Positions 27,553 through 36,096 of a stretch of DNA of 48,833 nucleotides are shown here, piece by piece. The translations under genes and the position numbers were made by a program. Position 1 is the stretch's first letter. Each line of letters begins with the position of its first letter. The stretch is from a virus, in the IMG/VR virus record IMGVR_UViG_3300008107_000472, positions 1 through 48,833 of that record; one strand, given 5' to 3'. The notes beneath the pieces were generated by a model, which worked only from the letters and a program-made list of their open reading frames with translations, was not told the origin of the DNA and searched no databases.

Positions 27553-28261
27553 TTTCTTCTTTACCGTAAACTATAAAGATGTACTCATTCCAAGAGATCT
27601 TTTCAAAGAAAGACTTGAGCTACAAGAAGTTAAGGGAACTTTTGCAGAGAAATGGATTCTAAACAGAAATCACTCTCCAGATTCTAAATTCTTGTGGGAT
27701 CCAAAAAGAAAAAATCTATATCTTTTAAATTTAACTGGTGATGACAATTTCATTCTTGGAATTCAGATAAGACCTATTGTAAAAAAAAGCAGCAGTAAAT
27801 ACTTCACATACAAACTTAGTGGTATTTACAAAAATCTGTTCAATGAAAAAAATCCAGATATAATTTCTAAGGCAGAGGAAGTAGACCCGATATCCAGTGT
27901 GTTCGGATTTTCAACTGTTGACTTGGATGCTATGATCACCACTTTTGAAGGACCAATGGATGCTTGGCTTTGTCCTAACTCTATTGCACTTTGTTCTATC
28001 AACAACCAGTTTCCTTTTGATGTTACTAACAAGAGATGGTTTTTAGATGGAGATGAGGCAGGTAGAAGAAAATCTAGAGAACTCTTAGATAAGGGTGAAC
28101 AGGTTTTTCTTTGGGGAAAATTTCTTAAAGAAAACTCTTTTCCAGAAAGGGACAAATGGGACTTAAATGACGTGGTGAATTATCTTAGATCTACTGGTAA
28201 TAAAATTAAAAGATTGGATAACTATTTTTCAGCTGACAAATGGGATATTATAGAAATATGA
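27533..28261 (+). CDS. 61: DNA primase, TOPRIM catalytic part (gp61-like)
   Basis: A 242-residue frame overlapping the zinc-ribbon frame by 20 bases in the +1 frame. It contains an N-terminal primase core strand set (LYLLNLTGDDNFILGIQIRP), then TOPRIM motifs: the acidic TTFEGPMDAW near 140-149 and the DxD motif FLDGDEAGRR near 166-175. RNA primer synthesis for lagging-strand replication, normally with a gp41-type helicase that is not in this window. The ATG at 27533 lies inside the zinc-finger codons, so this ORF's first residues (MEVVAI) are probably not the natural N-terminus unless reinitiation occurs. It ends in an ATGA overlap with the next gene. Confidence 0.85.
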   Translation: MEVVAIDFFFTVNYKDVLIPRDLFKERLELQEVKGTFAEKWILNRNHSPDSKFLWDPKRKNLYLLNLTGDDNFILGIQIRPIVKKSSSKYFTYKLSGIYKNLFNEKNPDIISKAEEVDPISSVFGFSTVDLDAMITTFEGPMDAWLCPNSIALCSINNQFPFDVTNKRWFLDGDEAGRRKSRELLDKGEQVFLWGKFLKENSFPERDKWDLNDVVNYLRSTGNKIKRLDNYFSADKWDIIEI

Positions 28262-28449
28262 AAGCTAAAACTAATGATGGAAAGGTTAAATTTCCATTGG
28301 ACATCAAAGGCGATACGGATTTCCCAGATCTAGATCTTTCTATGAATTACCAAAGTCCGCCTCTGAAAGCTAAGATTAGCTCCGAAGTGAAAGAGGTAGA
28401 ATCAATTAAAAGAAAAAAACAAAAATGTCAGAGCAACAAACTAATATAG
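28258..28449 (+). CDS. Small hypothetical protein coupled to primase
   Basis: A 63-residue basic protein starting at the ATG of the ATGA overlap with the primase stop (28258). It is Lys/Asp/Pro-rich and probably disordered at the N-terminus, with a KRKKQK cluster near the end. Its last 25 bases overlap the start of the UvsY-like gene. No family recognised. The tight coupling suggests an accessory of the primase or the recombination mediator. Confidence 0.55.
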   Translation: MKAKTNDGKVKFPLDIKGDTDFPDLDLSMNYQSPPLKAKISSEVKEVESIKRKKQKCQSNKLI

Positions 28450-28895
28450 AAAGCAAAATAGATTTCGACAAAAAATTCAGTGAAGAGCGATCTGAGTGGA
28501 CTGAAAAAATAAGAACGCTTTCTATCCGAATGAAAAATATCAGGGAACTGAGTGAGGTTCAGGTTGAGCTTTATTCTAGTAGACAAATTCTGTTGGAATA
28601 TTCTGCTAAACTTGGACAAGTAATGACGAAGTTGAATTCTAAGCACAGAAAAGATAGAGGCGATAGGTTAAAATTTTATTCTGAAAACAGCCAGATAAAA
28701 TATGGTGCTAATGAAAAAACCCCACTTATTGAAGGAGACCTTTCTGACCTCAAAGAAAGAATGGATATAGTTGAAAATCAGATTTCATTTGTAAATGAGA
28801 CAATTAAAACTGTTGACCACTGCCTTTATGGTATAAAGAGCCGCATAGCTTTGGAGGAGTATTTAAGATCAGGAGCTGTTAAAAATAACTATTAA
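28425..28895 (+). CDS. uvsY: UvsY-like recombination mediator
   Basis: A 156-residue helical protein, close to the 137 residues of T4 UvsY. A central helix (VELYSSRQILLEYSAKLGQV) is followed by a basic stretch (KHRKDRGDRLKFYSE), and the C-terminal helix CLYGIKSRIALEEYLRSG parallels the T4 UvsY C-terminus, which has the same IKSR and a similar length. In T4, uvsY neighbours uvsW, as here (3 bases apart). Role: loads the RecA-like UvsX onto gp32-coated ssDNA. UvsX itself is not in the window. Similarity is modest, so a profile search would be needed for certainty. Confidence 0.65.
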   Translation: MSEQQTNIESKIDFDKKFSEERSEWTEKIRTLSIRMKNIRELSEVQVELYSSRQILLEYSAKLGQVMTKLNSKHRKDRGDRLKFYSENSQIKYGANEKTPLIEGDLSDLKERMDIVENQISFVNETIKTVDHCLYGIKSRIALEEYLRSGAVKNNY

Positions 28896-28898
28896 TGG

Positions 28899-30425
28899 AT
28901 GATAAAGTTCGTAGTAAGTGATGATAATAATTGGCTGACTTTAGTGGATCATGATGAGGAGTTTGAAAAAAAGCAAATTGAAATATCATTAACTAAAAAA
29001 ATTCATAATCACTTCTTCCATCCCTTAGTCAAGAAAAAAGTGTGGGATGGATCTATATGTTTTATAGATAAAAGACTTCCAATTTGGAGAGTCCCAATTG
29101 GTCTTTGGTCTGAGCTTTATCAAATAGGGCAAAAATACAAAATTGAGGTCAGAATAGAGGGACTTGAAAGAATAATAGATTCTGGCTTTACTCTTGAAGA
29201 ATTTACAAAATGGTGTGATGATTTTTTTGAAAACAAATCTTTTAAGCCGAGGGATTACCAAATAGAAACTGCATGGAAAATCATCAGGTTTAAACTTTCA
29301 GTTTCTGAAGTTGCTACAAGTTCTGGTAAAACCCTTATTGCTTTCATAGTCTTAGCATATCTGAAGAAAGTTCACAACGTCCAGAAATTCTTGATGGTTG
29401 TTCCTAATAGTAATCTAGTTCTTCAAGGATCTGAGGATTTCGAGGAGTATGGTTTAGAAGAATTAGAAAACTGTGAGCTTCAGCAAATCCATGGATCTAA
29501 TAAGAAGAAAATTTCTAGTGGGCTAATGATAGGGACATACCAATCTTTAGTGAAGATGGAGCCTGAATTTTTTGATGGGGTAGAAGCGGTTTTTGTTGAT
29601 GAATGCCATCAAGGATCAAGTGCTTCCATCAAAAAGGTTGTCTCTTTGTGTCGGGATTCTAGATGGAGGTTCGGACTTTCTGGAACATTGACAAACAAAA
29701 GCAGCGCTGAATATCTTACTATCCAGCAATTTCTTGGACCTTTGATAATGGAGATATCTCCTAAGTTTTTGTTTGATAACAAATATGCTACACCGGTTTC
29801 TATTAAGATAGTCAAAATGGATTGGCTTGATGAGGAGGTCAAAGAAAAACTTTCAAATCTAAAAGAGAACAAGAAAGAGATAGAAGGAAATGAGATTTTC
29901 AATATAGAAAGGAAGCTTGTAATTAACTCAGATAAAAGACTTGATTATGTGATTAATTTCATTCTGAAAACTTCTAAAAATTCGTTGGTACTATTCCAGT
30001 CAGTAGGAGAGGGATACGGAAAAAGAATCTACGATGGAATCAGAGAAAAGAGTTCTGAACACGAGGTATACTATATAGACGGTGATACTGATCCTGAGAA
30101 GCGAGATATTTTCACTAAGAGAATGGAAGAGGGAACCAATAAGATTTTAGTAGCTTCTTTCGGTACTCTTTCAACAGGAGTAAGCATAAAAAATATTCAT
30201 AATATCTTTTTAACCGAGTCCTATAAATCCGAGGTTTTGATCAAACAAAGTCTTGGGAGAGGAATGAGACTTTTTGAAGGTAAGGAGAAAGTTAACATAA
30301 TAGACTTTGTTGATGATTTCAGTTGCAATAGCAAAGACAATTATCTTATGAAACACTCCAAAGAAAGAATAGAAATCTACAAAAGAGAACACTTCGATTA
30401 CAAGGTCTATGAGATCAAATTTTAG
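28899..30425 (+). CDS. uvsW: UvsW-like superfamily 2 DNA helicase
   Basis: A 508-residue SF2 helicase closely resembling T4 UvsW in length and order. An N-terminal substrate-binding domain of about 110 residues precedes the Q-like segment FKPRDYQIETAW (116-127), Walker A ATSSGKT (139-145), Walker B VFVDECHQ (231-238, DECH instead of DEAH), motif III GLSGTL, and the second RecA lobe ending with QSLGRGMRLF (motif VI). It unwinds and branch-migrates recombination intermediates, R-loops and stalled forks, and in T4 controls the switch to recombination-dependent replication. It ends the replication block; the next promoter-like element is at 30432. Confidence 0.93.
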   Translation: MIKFVVSDDNNWLTLVDHDEEFEKKQIEISLTKKIHNHFFHPLVKKKVWDGSICFIDKRLPIWRVPIGLWSELYQIGQKYKIEVRIEGLERIIDSGFTLEEFTKWCDDFFENKSFKPRDYQIETAWKIIRFKLSVSEVATSSGKTLIAFIVLAYLKKVHNVQKFLMVVPNSNLVLQGSEDFEEYGLEELENCELQQIHGSNKKKISSGLMIGTYQSLVKMEPEFFDGVEAVFVDECHQGSSASIKKVVSLCRDSRWRFGLSGTLTNKSSAEYLTIQQFLGPLIMEISPKFLFDNKYATPVSIKIVKMDWLDEEVKEKLSNLKENKKEIEGNEIFNIERKLVINSDKRLDYVINFILKTSKNSLVLFQSVGEGYGKRIYDGIREKSSEHEVYYIDGDTDPEKRDIFTKRMEEGTNKILVASFGTLSTGVSIKNIHNIFLTESYKSEVLIKQSLGRGMRLFEGKEKVNIIDFVDDFSCNSKDNYLMKHSKERIEIYKREHFDYKVYEIKF

Positions 30426-30431
30426 ATTTTG

Positions 30432-30441
30432 GATATATAAA
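30432..30441 (+). promoter_or_regulatory. GATATATAAA late-promoter-like element opening the accessory block
   Basis: Exact GATATATAAA, 19 bases before the ATG at 30461, followed by an A/G-rich leader (aagaaagaaaggaaagg) that contains an AGGAAAGG ribosome-binding-like stretch. Confidence 0.55.
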
Positions 30442-30460
30442 AAGAAAGAAAGGAAAGGTA

Positions 30461-31039
30461 ATGAAAAATCTTCAAGTATACGAATCTTTTTGTATTAACG
30501 AGAGTGAAAAATTGTTTTTTAAAAGACACAATCAGGGAGATACGTACAAAAAAAGATCTAAAGAAAGCTACGGACTTTCAGATGATCCAACAATTCTCCA
30601 AAAAACCCGTGACTTCTTCCAAAAAGTTGAAACTAGAATCAACAACATGGCAAGAGAGGGATCAAGCTTGGTTAAATCAAACAGAGCTTCAAGAGGTGGA
30701 GGTCCAGACACTGGTGTAGAAACACTCTTTGGAGTTTTCTCTGTTGTTCCAAATGTTCTTAAAAGGGTATTCGGTCCAACAAATTACTCCTTTTCTAAAA
30801 GTACTCCAAAGGACGATTCTGTTGATTTGGAGTTTATGAGACACACTAATGAGGAGTTCGCCAAAAAAGATCTTCCTAATATTAGAAGTGAAAAGCAATT
30901 GGAAGATAACGTAGCAGATCTTTATCAAAAAGGTGGAGTTAAAAGAGGACAAAGTCCGGTTTTAGATGATATAGCTAGAAACCGTGCTAATCTTTACTAT
31001 ACCAGAGAAAAGAATCCTAATCAACCGATTTTTAAATAA
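30461..31039 (+). CDS. Hypothetical protein with capsid-targeting-like N-terminus
   Basis: A 192-residue basic protein of unknown family. The N-terminus MKNLQVYESFCINESEK has the aromatic-x-x-F pattern followed by I-N-E, an (I/L)-x-E site of the T4 prohead-protease type. The rest is rich in Lys, Arg, Asn and Ser with a Gly-rich turn (SRGGGPDTG) and a hydrophobic stretch (LFGVFSVVPNVLKRVFG, about 89-105). A basic, tagged protein from a late-type promoter fits an internal head protein. No catalytic motif seen. Confidence 0.65.
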   Translation: MKNLQVYESFCINESEKLFFKRHNQGDTYKKRSKESYGLSDDPTILQKTRDFFQKVETRINNMAREGSSLVKSNRASRGGGPDTGVETLFGVFSVVPNVLKRVFGPTNYSFSKSTPKDDSVDLEFMRHTNEEFAKKDLPNIRSEKQLEDNVADLYQKGGVKRGQSPVLDDIARNRANLYYTREKNPNQPIFK

Positions 31040-31053
31040 AATAAATTAATAAA

Positions 31054-31776
31054 ATGAAAAAGTTTTCTTCTATTGTAGAAAAGAAAAAACAAGAGCTAGC
31101 AGAAAGCCAGTTGGTTAGTGAAAGAAATCTTTATTTAGATTTTTCTAAGAAGTATCACAAAGAGCATGGTGTTTCTGGTCCTTTTGATAAGAAGTTTAAA
31201 GGAGACAAGAAAGCTCAACAAGATTATATGGAAGGTCTTTCTAAGGCTTGGGAAGAGCACAAAGAAAAGAAGGGAATTAAAATCAAGCAAGATAAGAAGT
31301 TTGATTTCAAAAAGAAGGTTAATGAGTCTAAAGCATTAGAACTTGCCAAGCAGATGGTTGGTGATGGTGGTGAGCCTAATTACTTCTTTGTTAGTATGTG
31401 CGATGACTACTTCTTCGAGAAGGATGGCCAAATGGTGAAATATTCTACAGATATGGCTTCTGCCCCTTTGAAGATTAAAACCACACCAGATTTAGGTTCT
31501 TACACTTTCGGTCCTTTTATGAACCTTGAGGAATCAAAACTATTCATTGAGAGTATAGAATTGGATGAGATCAATGGTCCTAGAATGGCTAAGATTGAGG
31601 ATAGAAAAGAGGGTGAAGTTTTTGTAAAGTATCTTTCTTGTAAACTACAGCCAGTTTGGGACGAGCACTATGAGGATACTGAAGAATCTGATGATTTTGA
31701 GGACGAAGATGAATATGAAGATCCAAATTCTGAATACACCTACGGTGACGAAATAGAAGACGAAGACGAGGAATAA
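31054..31776 (+). CDS. Hypothetical protein with acidic C-terminal tail
   Basis: A 240-residue protein: MKKFSSIVEKKKQELAES at the N-terminus (F-x-x-I-V-E, a short form of the shared peptide), a Lys-rich helical half (about 20-110), a compact domain (YFFVSMCDDYFFEKDGQMV onward) and a very acidic last 40 residues with over 20 Asp or Glu. Bipolar charge of this type is seen in nucleic-acid mimics and assembly factors, but no family is recognised. Starts 14 bases after the previous gene; the next gene starts three bases after its stop. Confidence 0.65.
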   Translation: MKKFSSIVEKKKQELAESQLVSERNLYLDFSKKYHKEHGVSGPFDKKFKGDKKAQQDYMEGLSKAWEEHKEKKGIKIKQDKKFDFKKKVNESKALELAKQMVGDGGEPNYFFVSMCDDYFFEKDGQMVKYSTDMASAPLKIKTTPDLGSYTFGPFMNLEESKLFIESIELDEINGPRMAKIEDRKEGEVFVKYLSCKLQPVWDEHYEDTEESDDFEDEDEYEDPNSEYTYGDEIEDEDEE

Positions 31777-31779
31777 AAA

Positions 31780-32226
31780 ATGCTTTTAAACCAATCTCAA
31801 AATACTGCACTGCATCATGTGTTGCAACATTATATCGGAGGACAAATCACTTCAATTTTTCCGATAGGAGATTCCGTTAAATTCAACACACTATTAGGAC
31901 AAAAAGGGGAATTTTATAAGAACGAGCAGGGAGATTGGAGCATTGTTATAGATAATCAGGAAATTGAAAAGATTGAAAACGAAGTTTTCAAAGCCTTGAT
32001 TACACCGGAAAGTAAAAACAACTTAGAAGATTATCTAGGTATTTTATACTCTCTGGTTTCAGATACAAATTTGAGATATAGATCTGCTATTTTAGTGAAG
32101 CAAATTCTTAAGATTTTAGAATCATATGCTATTTTATCAGATTTTGTTCCTGAAAAAAGTTTGAAAGTTGGATCTTTTACAATTTTCAGATATAAAAAAG
32201 ATAAATTCGTTTATTCATTAAATTAA
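31780..32226 (+). CDS. Hypothetical protein
   Basis: A 148-residue protein with a helix-strand-helix pattern, no Cys and no known motif. The N-terminus (LLNQSQNTALHHVLQHYIGG) lacks the shared targeting peptide, unlike both upstream neighbours. A C-terminal helix pair (LRYRSAILVKQILKILESYAIL) could mediate dimerisation. Tightly packed between neighbours (3-4 base gaps). Confidence 0.6.
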   Translation: MLLNQSQNTALHHVLQHYIGGQITSIFPIGDSVKFNTLLGQKGEFYKNEQGDWSIVIDNQEIEKIENEVFKALITPESKNNLEDYLGILYSLVSDTNLRYRSAILVKQILKILESYAILSDFVPEKSLKVGSFTIFRYKKDKFVYSLN

Positions 32227-32230
32227 AGAG

Positions 32231-34234
32231 ATGTCAGGAATAAAAAATCTAGCAGATATTTACGAAAAACAGGGCAAGGACTTTGTGGAAAAGCTTTTCA
32301 AGGATGATGTGACTATCACAGAAAATCTTGATGGTTCTGCTTTTTCGTTTGAAAAGGATTTCATAGGTGATAACATTTCTTTCTATAAAAAAGATCAAGA
32401 CAATCCTATCACAAGAGTGGACAGGATTTTAATGACCTATTATGAAAAACCTATTACTTATATAGAATCCCTTCCTGAAAGTATAAAACAAGAAATTCCT
32501 CAAGGCTGGAGATTTGGTATGGTTTATTTTCCAAATTCGAAACCAGTCAGAATTCAATACGATAGAATTCCTAGAAATCACCTTATTCTGACTCATATCA
32601 CAGTTAGGGACGAGTTTGGTGAGAATATTAGATCTATACAAGATAAGGAGGAGTTAGATTCTTGGGCTGATAAACTTGGTGTTGAAAAAGCACCGATTCT
32701 TTTTCAAGGTAAATTAGACCAGGATCAAAAGATTTCAATATTGGAGTTTATTTCCACTCCAATAATGGATTTAAAGGACAAATTCAGAACGCAAAGCTTT
32801 ACCAAATACATTATATCATTAATCGATCCTAAAGCCTCTAAAAGTGCTTTAGGGGAAGATTTACAAGGGACAGTCGATTCGATAGTATTTAGATTTGTTG
32901 GTAAAGAAGGAGAACAGGAAGTTTTAGCTAAAGTTGTTGATCCAATAATTTCTGAGCTAAATAAAGATAGAAAGGTTGCTGCTTCAACATATTTTCCTAG
33001 TGATGTCTATTCGTTGTGTTTGATAGACATTATGAATTTTATCCTTGAGGAAAATATGGAGAGTTTCCCTGCTACAGGGGAAGAGCCAGAAGAAAGATAT
33101 ATTAACTTTGTTTTTTCTGTTTTTAAAAGATTCATTGAAAAGAATGGACAGAAATACATTGGGACGGATTTTAACAAACCAGAATACCTTAAATCTGAAA
33201 ATTTTGCGATAAACAAAGAGTTTATCCAAGATCCTGATGTTCTCTTACTTATAGAACAGGATGATGCTTATCCTGAAATTCTGCAAATGATTTTGAATTC
33301 ATTTAGAAAGTTAAAGAGAAAACCTCATGGATTCTTTACTGAAGGATTAATTCAACAATTCAATAAAGTTGTGGAAGAGATTGCTGCTTATATTAATGCT
33401 AAGAGAAAAGAGAGACTTCAGGAATCACTTGGAGTACCTTCTTTCATGTGGTTTAAAAAAGTAGCAACCACATTTAAAGTTTCCCAAGAAGCTGATGAAG
33501 AAATAGAAGTGGTAGAAGTGATTGAAGAAGCAGTAGAAAACAACAATATTCCAGTAGAAGAACAAATTAATGAAAGCTCTGTCGATACACAAGAACAACC
33601 AAGTGAAAAAGAAGAGGAGAAAAAAGAGGACACTTCTGAATTCTTCTCGTTTAAGGACTTCAAAAAAGTTATCTCTACAAACAAGGAGAAGAAAAAGATT
33701 AAGATCATTAACGAAGAGAAGCAAAAAGTCAATTTAGTAATTGGTAAGTTTCAGCCATTTAATAATGGACACCTAAAGATGTGTACAAGACTTAAGAAGG
33801 AAAACGGAAATCCAATTTTCCTGTGTGTTGTTCATCCAGATGAAAAACTGCTTAAATTTCCATTCTCTAAAGATTTAATTAAAAAATCTATTGGATCTCT
33901 GATCTCAGAAAACAACGATTTGTTTGTTGGTTATAAAATCATCCCTGAGTCACTTCTAGAGTTAGCAATCAATTCTATTATTGATGAGGTTAATCCGGTA
34001 TCTGTTTGTGTTGGAGAACAAGATTTCGAAAACACAATTCTCCAGAGAGAATGGATGAGAAAAAAATACGACTTTGGAGGTCAGGAATTGGAAATCTTTA
34101 AAACCCCAAGATGGTCAGAAAACAGTCAAGTGAGATCACATATTCAGAATTCAGATTTCCAAAAATTCAAATCAAGTGTGCCTAAACCTATAGCAGTTCT
34201 TTTCAACGAATTCGTAAGAGAGTTAAACGATTAA
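32231..34234 (+). CDS. Degenerate ligase-like domain fused to an NMN adenylyltransferase-like domain
   Basis: A 667-residue fusion. Residues about 1-245 follow the motif order of RNA/DNA ligase nucleotidyltransferases: motif I ENLDGS at 31-36 (expected EKxDGS, so the nucleophilic Lys is Asn), a motif III-like WRFGMVYF (expected Gly-Glu, here Gly-Met), motif IV LQGTV at 211-215 (expected EG, here QG), and motif V AKVVDP at 233-238. The middle is helical, then an acidic Glu-rich linker (about 420-475). Residues 501-667 form a Rossmann-type nucleotidyltransferase with GKFQPFNNGH (505-514) and SENSQVRS (629-636), the counterparts of the HxGH and ISTxxR motifs of NMNAT/CTP-transferases. NAD synthesis is the likely output of the C-terminal domain; the N-terminal domain is probably a non-catalytic nucleic-acid or nucleotide binder. 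Confidence 0.75.
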   Translation: MSGIKNLADIYEKQGKDFVEKLFKDDVTITENLDGSAFSFEKDFIGDNISFYKKDQDNPITRVDRILMTYYEKPITYIESLPESIKQEIPQGWRFGMVYFPNSKPVRIQYDRIPRNHLILTHITVRDEFGENIRSIQDKEELDSWADKLGVEKAPILFQGKLDQDQKISILEFISTPIMDLKDKFRTQSFTKYIISLIDPKASKSALGEDLQGTVDSIVFRFVGKEGEQEVLAKVVDPIISELNKDRKVAASTYFPSDVYSLCLIDIMNFILEENMESFPATGEEPEERYINFVFSVFKRFIEKNGQKYIGTDFNKPEYLKSENFAINKEFIQDPDVLLLIEQDDAYPEILQMILNSFRKLKRKPHGFFTEGLIQQFNKVVEEIAAYINAKRKERLQESLGVPSFMWFKKVATTFKVSQEADEEIEVVEVIEEAVENNNIPVEEQINESSVDTQEQPSEKEEEKKEDTSEFFSFKDFKKVISTNKEKKKIKIINEEKQKVNLVIGKFQPFNNGHLKMCTRLKKENGNPIFLCVVHPDEKLLKFPFSKDLIKKSIGSLISENNDLFVGYKIIPESLLELAINSIIDEVNPVSVCVGEQDFENTILQREWMRKKYDFGGQELEIFKTPRWSENSQVRSHIQNSDFQKFKSSVPKPIAVLFNEFVRELND

Positions 34235-34235
34235 G

Positions 34236-34245
34236 GATATATAAA
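34236..34245 (+). promoter_or_regulatory. GATATATAAA late-promoter-like element before the peptidase/VWA/MoxR module
   Basis: Exact GATATATAAA directly after the preceding stop codon and 11 bases before the ATG at 34257. Confidence 0.55.
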
Positions 34246-34256
34246 ATAAAAATCTG

Positions 34257-34949
34257 ATGAAAAGACTCCTCGGATGGCAAGAATTTCAACTCTTTGAGCA
34301 AAACTACGCTGATATAGACGACCCAAAAGGCAAACAAATTTCAGAGGATGCCTTTAAAAAGATGAGGCTTTGTTGTTTTGATATTGTCACTAAATATCCA
34401 TTCTTTAGAAAGCTTCTTTCAGAATTAACAATAAGGGAAAATAGAAACCTAAGATTTAGAACCATGGCAACTGATGGATCTAGTATTCACTATGATCCAG
34501 GGTTTGTTCTTGAAAAATCTGAAGATGAAATTATATTCGTGATTTGTCATGAAATAATGCACAACGTTTTATTTCACTTTGCTAGAAAAATGCCAGATCC
34601 AGATCTTTGGAATGTTGCTGCTGACTATGCTTTGAATCAATTACTCGATGGAGTTGGAAAGATGCCTGAAGAGGCACTTTATCCAGGATGTAAATATCAT
34701 CCTGATGATGCTAAGTTTGTTAATCTTTCAGCAGAGCAAATATACGAATGGCTTGAAAAATCAGCTAAAACACCACCCCCTCCAACTCCTCCACAATCAG
34801 GACAAGCTCCTGATGCTGAAATTGGAATTGGTGATGTGATTAGAGATACTAAGTCTGGATCTTATGGTGTTGTTAAATCAATAGATCCAGCATCTGGTGA
34901 GATAGAATATGACCCAATTCCAGAATCTGAAGTTTCTAAATATTTGTAA
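34257..34949 (+). CDS. Putative metallopeptidase domain protein (DUF2201 N-terminal type) with capsid-targeting-like N-terminus
   Basis: A 230-residue protein. A zinc-peptidase HEIMH motif at residues 98-102, within VICHEIMHNVLFHFAR, is followed by NVAADYALNQLL, the usual third-ligand region of the VWA-associated DUF2201 metallopeptidase domain. The C-terminus is a Pro-rich linker and a small beta domain. The N-terminus MKRLLGWQEFQLFEQ carries the aromatic-x-x-F peptide ending in L-F-E. In bacteria this domain is usually fused to a VWA-like domain; here the VWA part is the next gene, 6 bases downstream. Proteolytic activity is probable from the motif, not shown. Confidence 0.8.
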   Translation: MKRLLGWQEFQLFEQNYADIDDPKGKQISEDAFKKMRLCCFDIVTKYPFFRKLLSELTIRENRNLRFRTMATDGSSIHYDPGFVLEKSEDEIIFVICHEIMHNVLFHFARKMPDPDLWNVAADYALNQLLDGVGKMPEEALYPGCKYHPDDAKFVNLSAEQIYEWLEKSAKTPPPPTPPQSGQAPDAEIGIGDVIRDTKSGSYGVVKSIDPASGEIEYDPIPESEVSKYL

Positions 34950-34955
34950 TAAAAG

Positions 34956-36065
34956 ATGAAAGCAAAAATAACAGAGGTTAAAAAAATAGTTCCTAAGCAA
35001 GGTGGCCAAGGCGGTGGCCAAGGCGGAGAACCTCCAAAAAATATTGAACAATTTGGTGAAGGACCTGACGAACCAGGAACAGAAGATCAGCCTGGACAAG
35101 AAGGACCAGAAAAACCAGGTGATGACAAAAAGCAAGATAAAAAATCTGGGAAGGGAAAGAAAGGTGAGCAGGGTCAAGACGACCAAGGAAAACCTTCTAA
35201 GGGATCAGGATCAGGTTCAGGAACAGATAAAGGACAGGGATGGGAAGAAGTCGATCCAGAAGTTCCTGGGGCCAGTTATGAGGTTACACCTTGGCAAAAG
35301 CCAGCAGGAAAAACAGTCATAGGTGAAGTATTGCCTGCTGGAACTTTAGGTGAAGGACCAACTGATAATGAGAAGATGAAAGAGGAATGGAAGCAAATCA
35401 CAACTGCTGCAGAGTCCCAATCACAAGGAAAAATTCCAGGAGGAATCAGAGCAGCTCTTGATAGAATGAGAGCTCCTGTTATTGATTGGAAAAGAGAACT
35501 CGAAACCTTTATTGATAATGCTATCTCTAAAACAAGATACGCTTTACCCGCTAGAAGATTCTTAGCACAAGGTAAAGCACAATATGGTTACAAAAGATAC
35601 AAGGAAGATTTTGAATGTGTTGTTATTGCAATTGACACATCAGGTTCTATATCTGATAAAATGGTAGCTCAATTCCTTGCTGAAGCAAAAGCAATAGTTG
35701 ATGCTTATTCTCCACAGGATCTTTATGTTATTTTCTGTCACACTAGCATTTATAGAGTAGATCATATCCAACCCGGAGATCCTATAGAAGTTGGTAAATT
35801 ACAATCGGGGGGTACCGAGTTTTATCCTCCATTTAAATGGACTCAAGAAAATCTTTTAGATAAAGGAATCAATCCTTCTTGTTTCATTTATTTCACAGAT
35901 GGTGAAGCAACTTTCCCAAAAGCTTCTGAATATGGTATAGGAGAATACGAAGATCGATGTCTTTGGGTACTTCTTACCTGGAACGGAAGACCATTCCCAG
36001 ACGAAATTCCTTTTGGTGGAAGAATTGATATTACATTACCTAATAAGGACGTAAATACTATCTAA
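34956..36065 (+). CDS. VWA-like domain protein (DUF2201 C-terminal type)
   Basis: A 369-residue protein with a low-complexity Gly/Gln/Pro/Lys N-terminus (about 10-110, including a GGQGGGQGG repeat) and a C-terminal von Willebrand A-like domain. The MIDAS sequence DTSGS is at 227-231, the conserved Thr in GGTEFYPP near 286-293, and the TDGEA segment in the fourth strand region. Upstream helices (WKRELETFIDNAISK) are those seen in the DUF2201/VWA family. It is the metal-dependent adaptor partner of the preceding metallopeptidase and of the MoxR ATPase that follows. It lacks the targeting-like N-terminus of both partners. Confidence 0.85.
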   Translation: MKAKITEVKKIVPKQGGQGGGQGGEPPKNIEQFGEGPDEPGTEDQPGQEGPEKPGDDKKQDKKSGKGKKGEQGQDDQGKPSKGSGSGSGTDKGQGWEEVDPEVPGASYEVTPWQKPAGKTVIGEVLPAGTLGEGPTDNEKMKEEWKQITTAAESQSQGKIPGGIRAALDRMRAPVIDWKRELETFIDNAISKTRYALPARRFLAQGKAQYGYKRYKEDFECVVIAIDTSGSISDKMVAQFLAEAKAIVDAYSPQDLYVIFCHTSIYRVDHIQPGDPIEVGKLQSGGTEFYPPFKWTQENLLDKGINPSCFIYFTDGEATFPKASEYGIGEYEDRCLWVLLTWNGRPFPDEIPFGGRIDITLPNKDVNTI

Positions 36066-36068
36066 AAA

Positions 36069-36077
36069 GATATATAC
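36069..36077 (+). promoter_or_regulatory. GATATATAC late-promoter-like element before the MoxR gene
   Basis: GATATATAC with a following ATAAATAAA stretch in the 31-base gap before the ATG at 36097. A variant of the element; the AATAAATA just downstream could also serve. Confidence 0.4.
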
Positions 36078-36096
36078 AATAAATAAAAAACAATAG

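Noticed and set aside
33418-33732. Minus-strand frames of about 100 codons, Ser/Phe-rich with hydrophobic runs
   Set aside because: They mirror the Glu/Lys-rich linker of the ligase-NMNAT fusion; GAA/AAA codons read backwards give TTC/TTT, so apparent membrane segments are artefacts.
35000-35030. Direct repeat ggtggccaaggcggtggcc
   Set aside because: In-frame Gly-Gly-Gln repeat of the VWA protein linker; not a regulatory or mobile element.
34878-35322. Alternative frames opposite and inside the Gly/Gln/Lys-rich VWA N-terminus
   Set aside because: Low-complexity coding sequence keeps several frames open; only the VWA frame continues into a recognisable domain.
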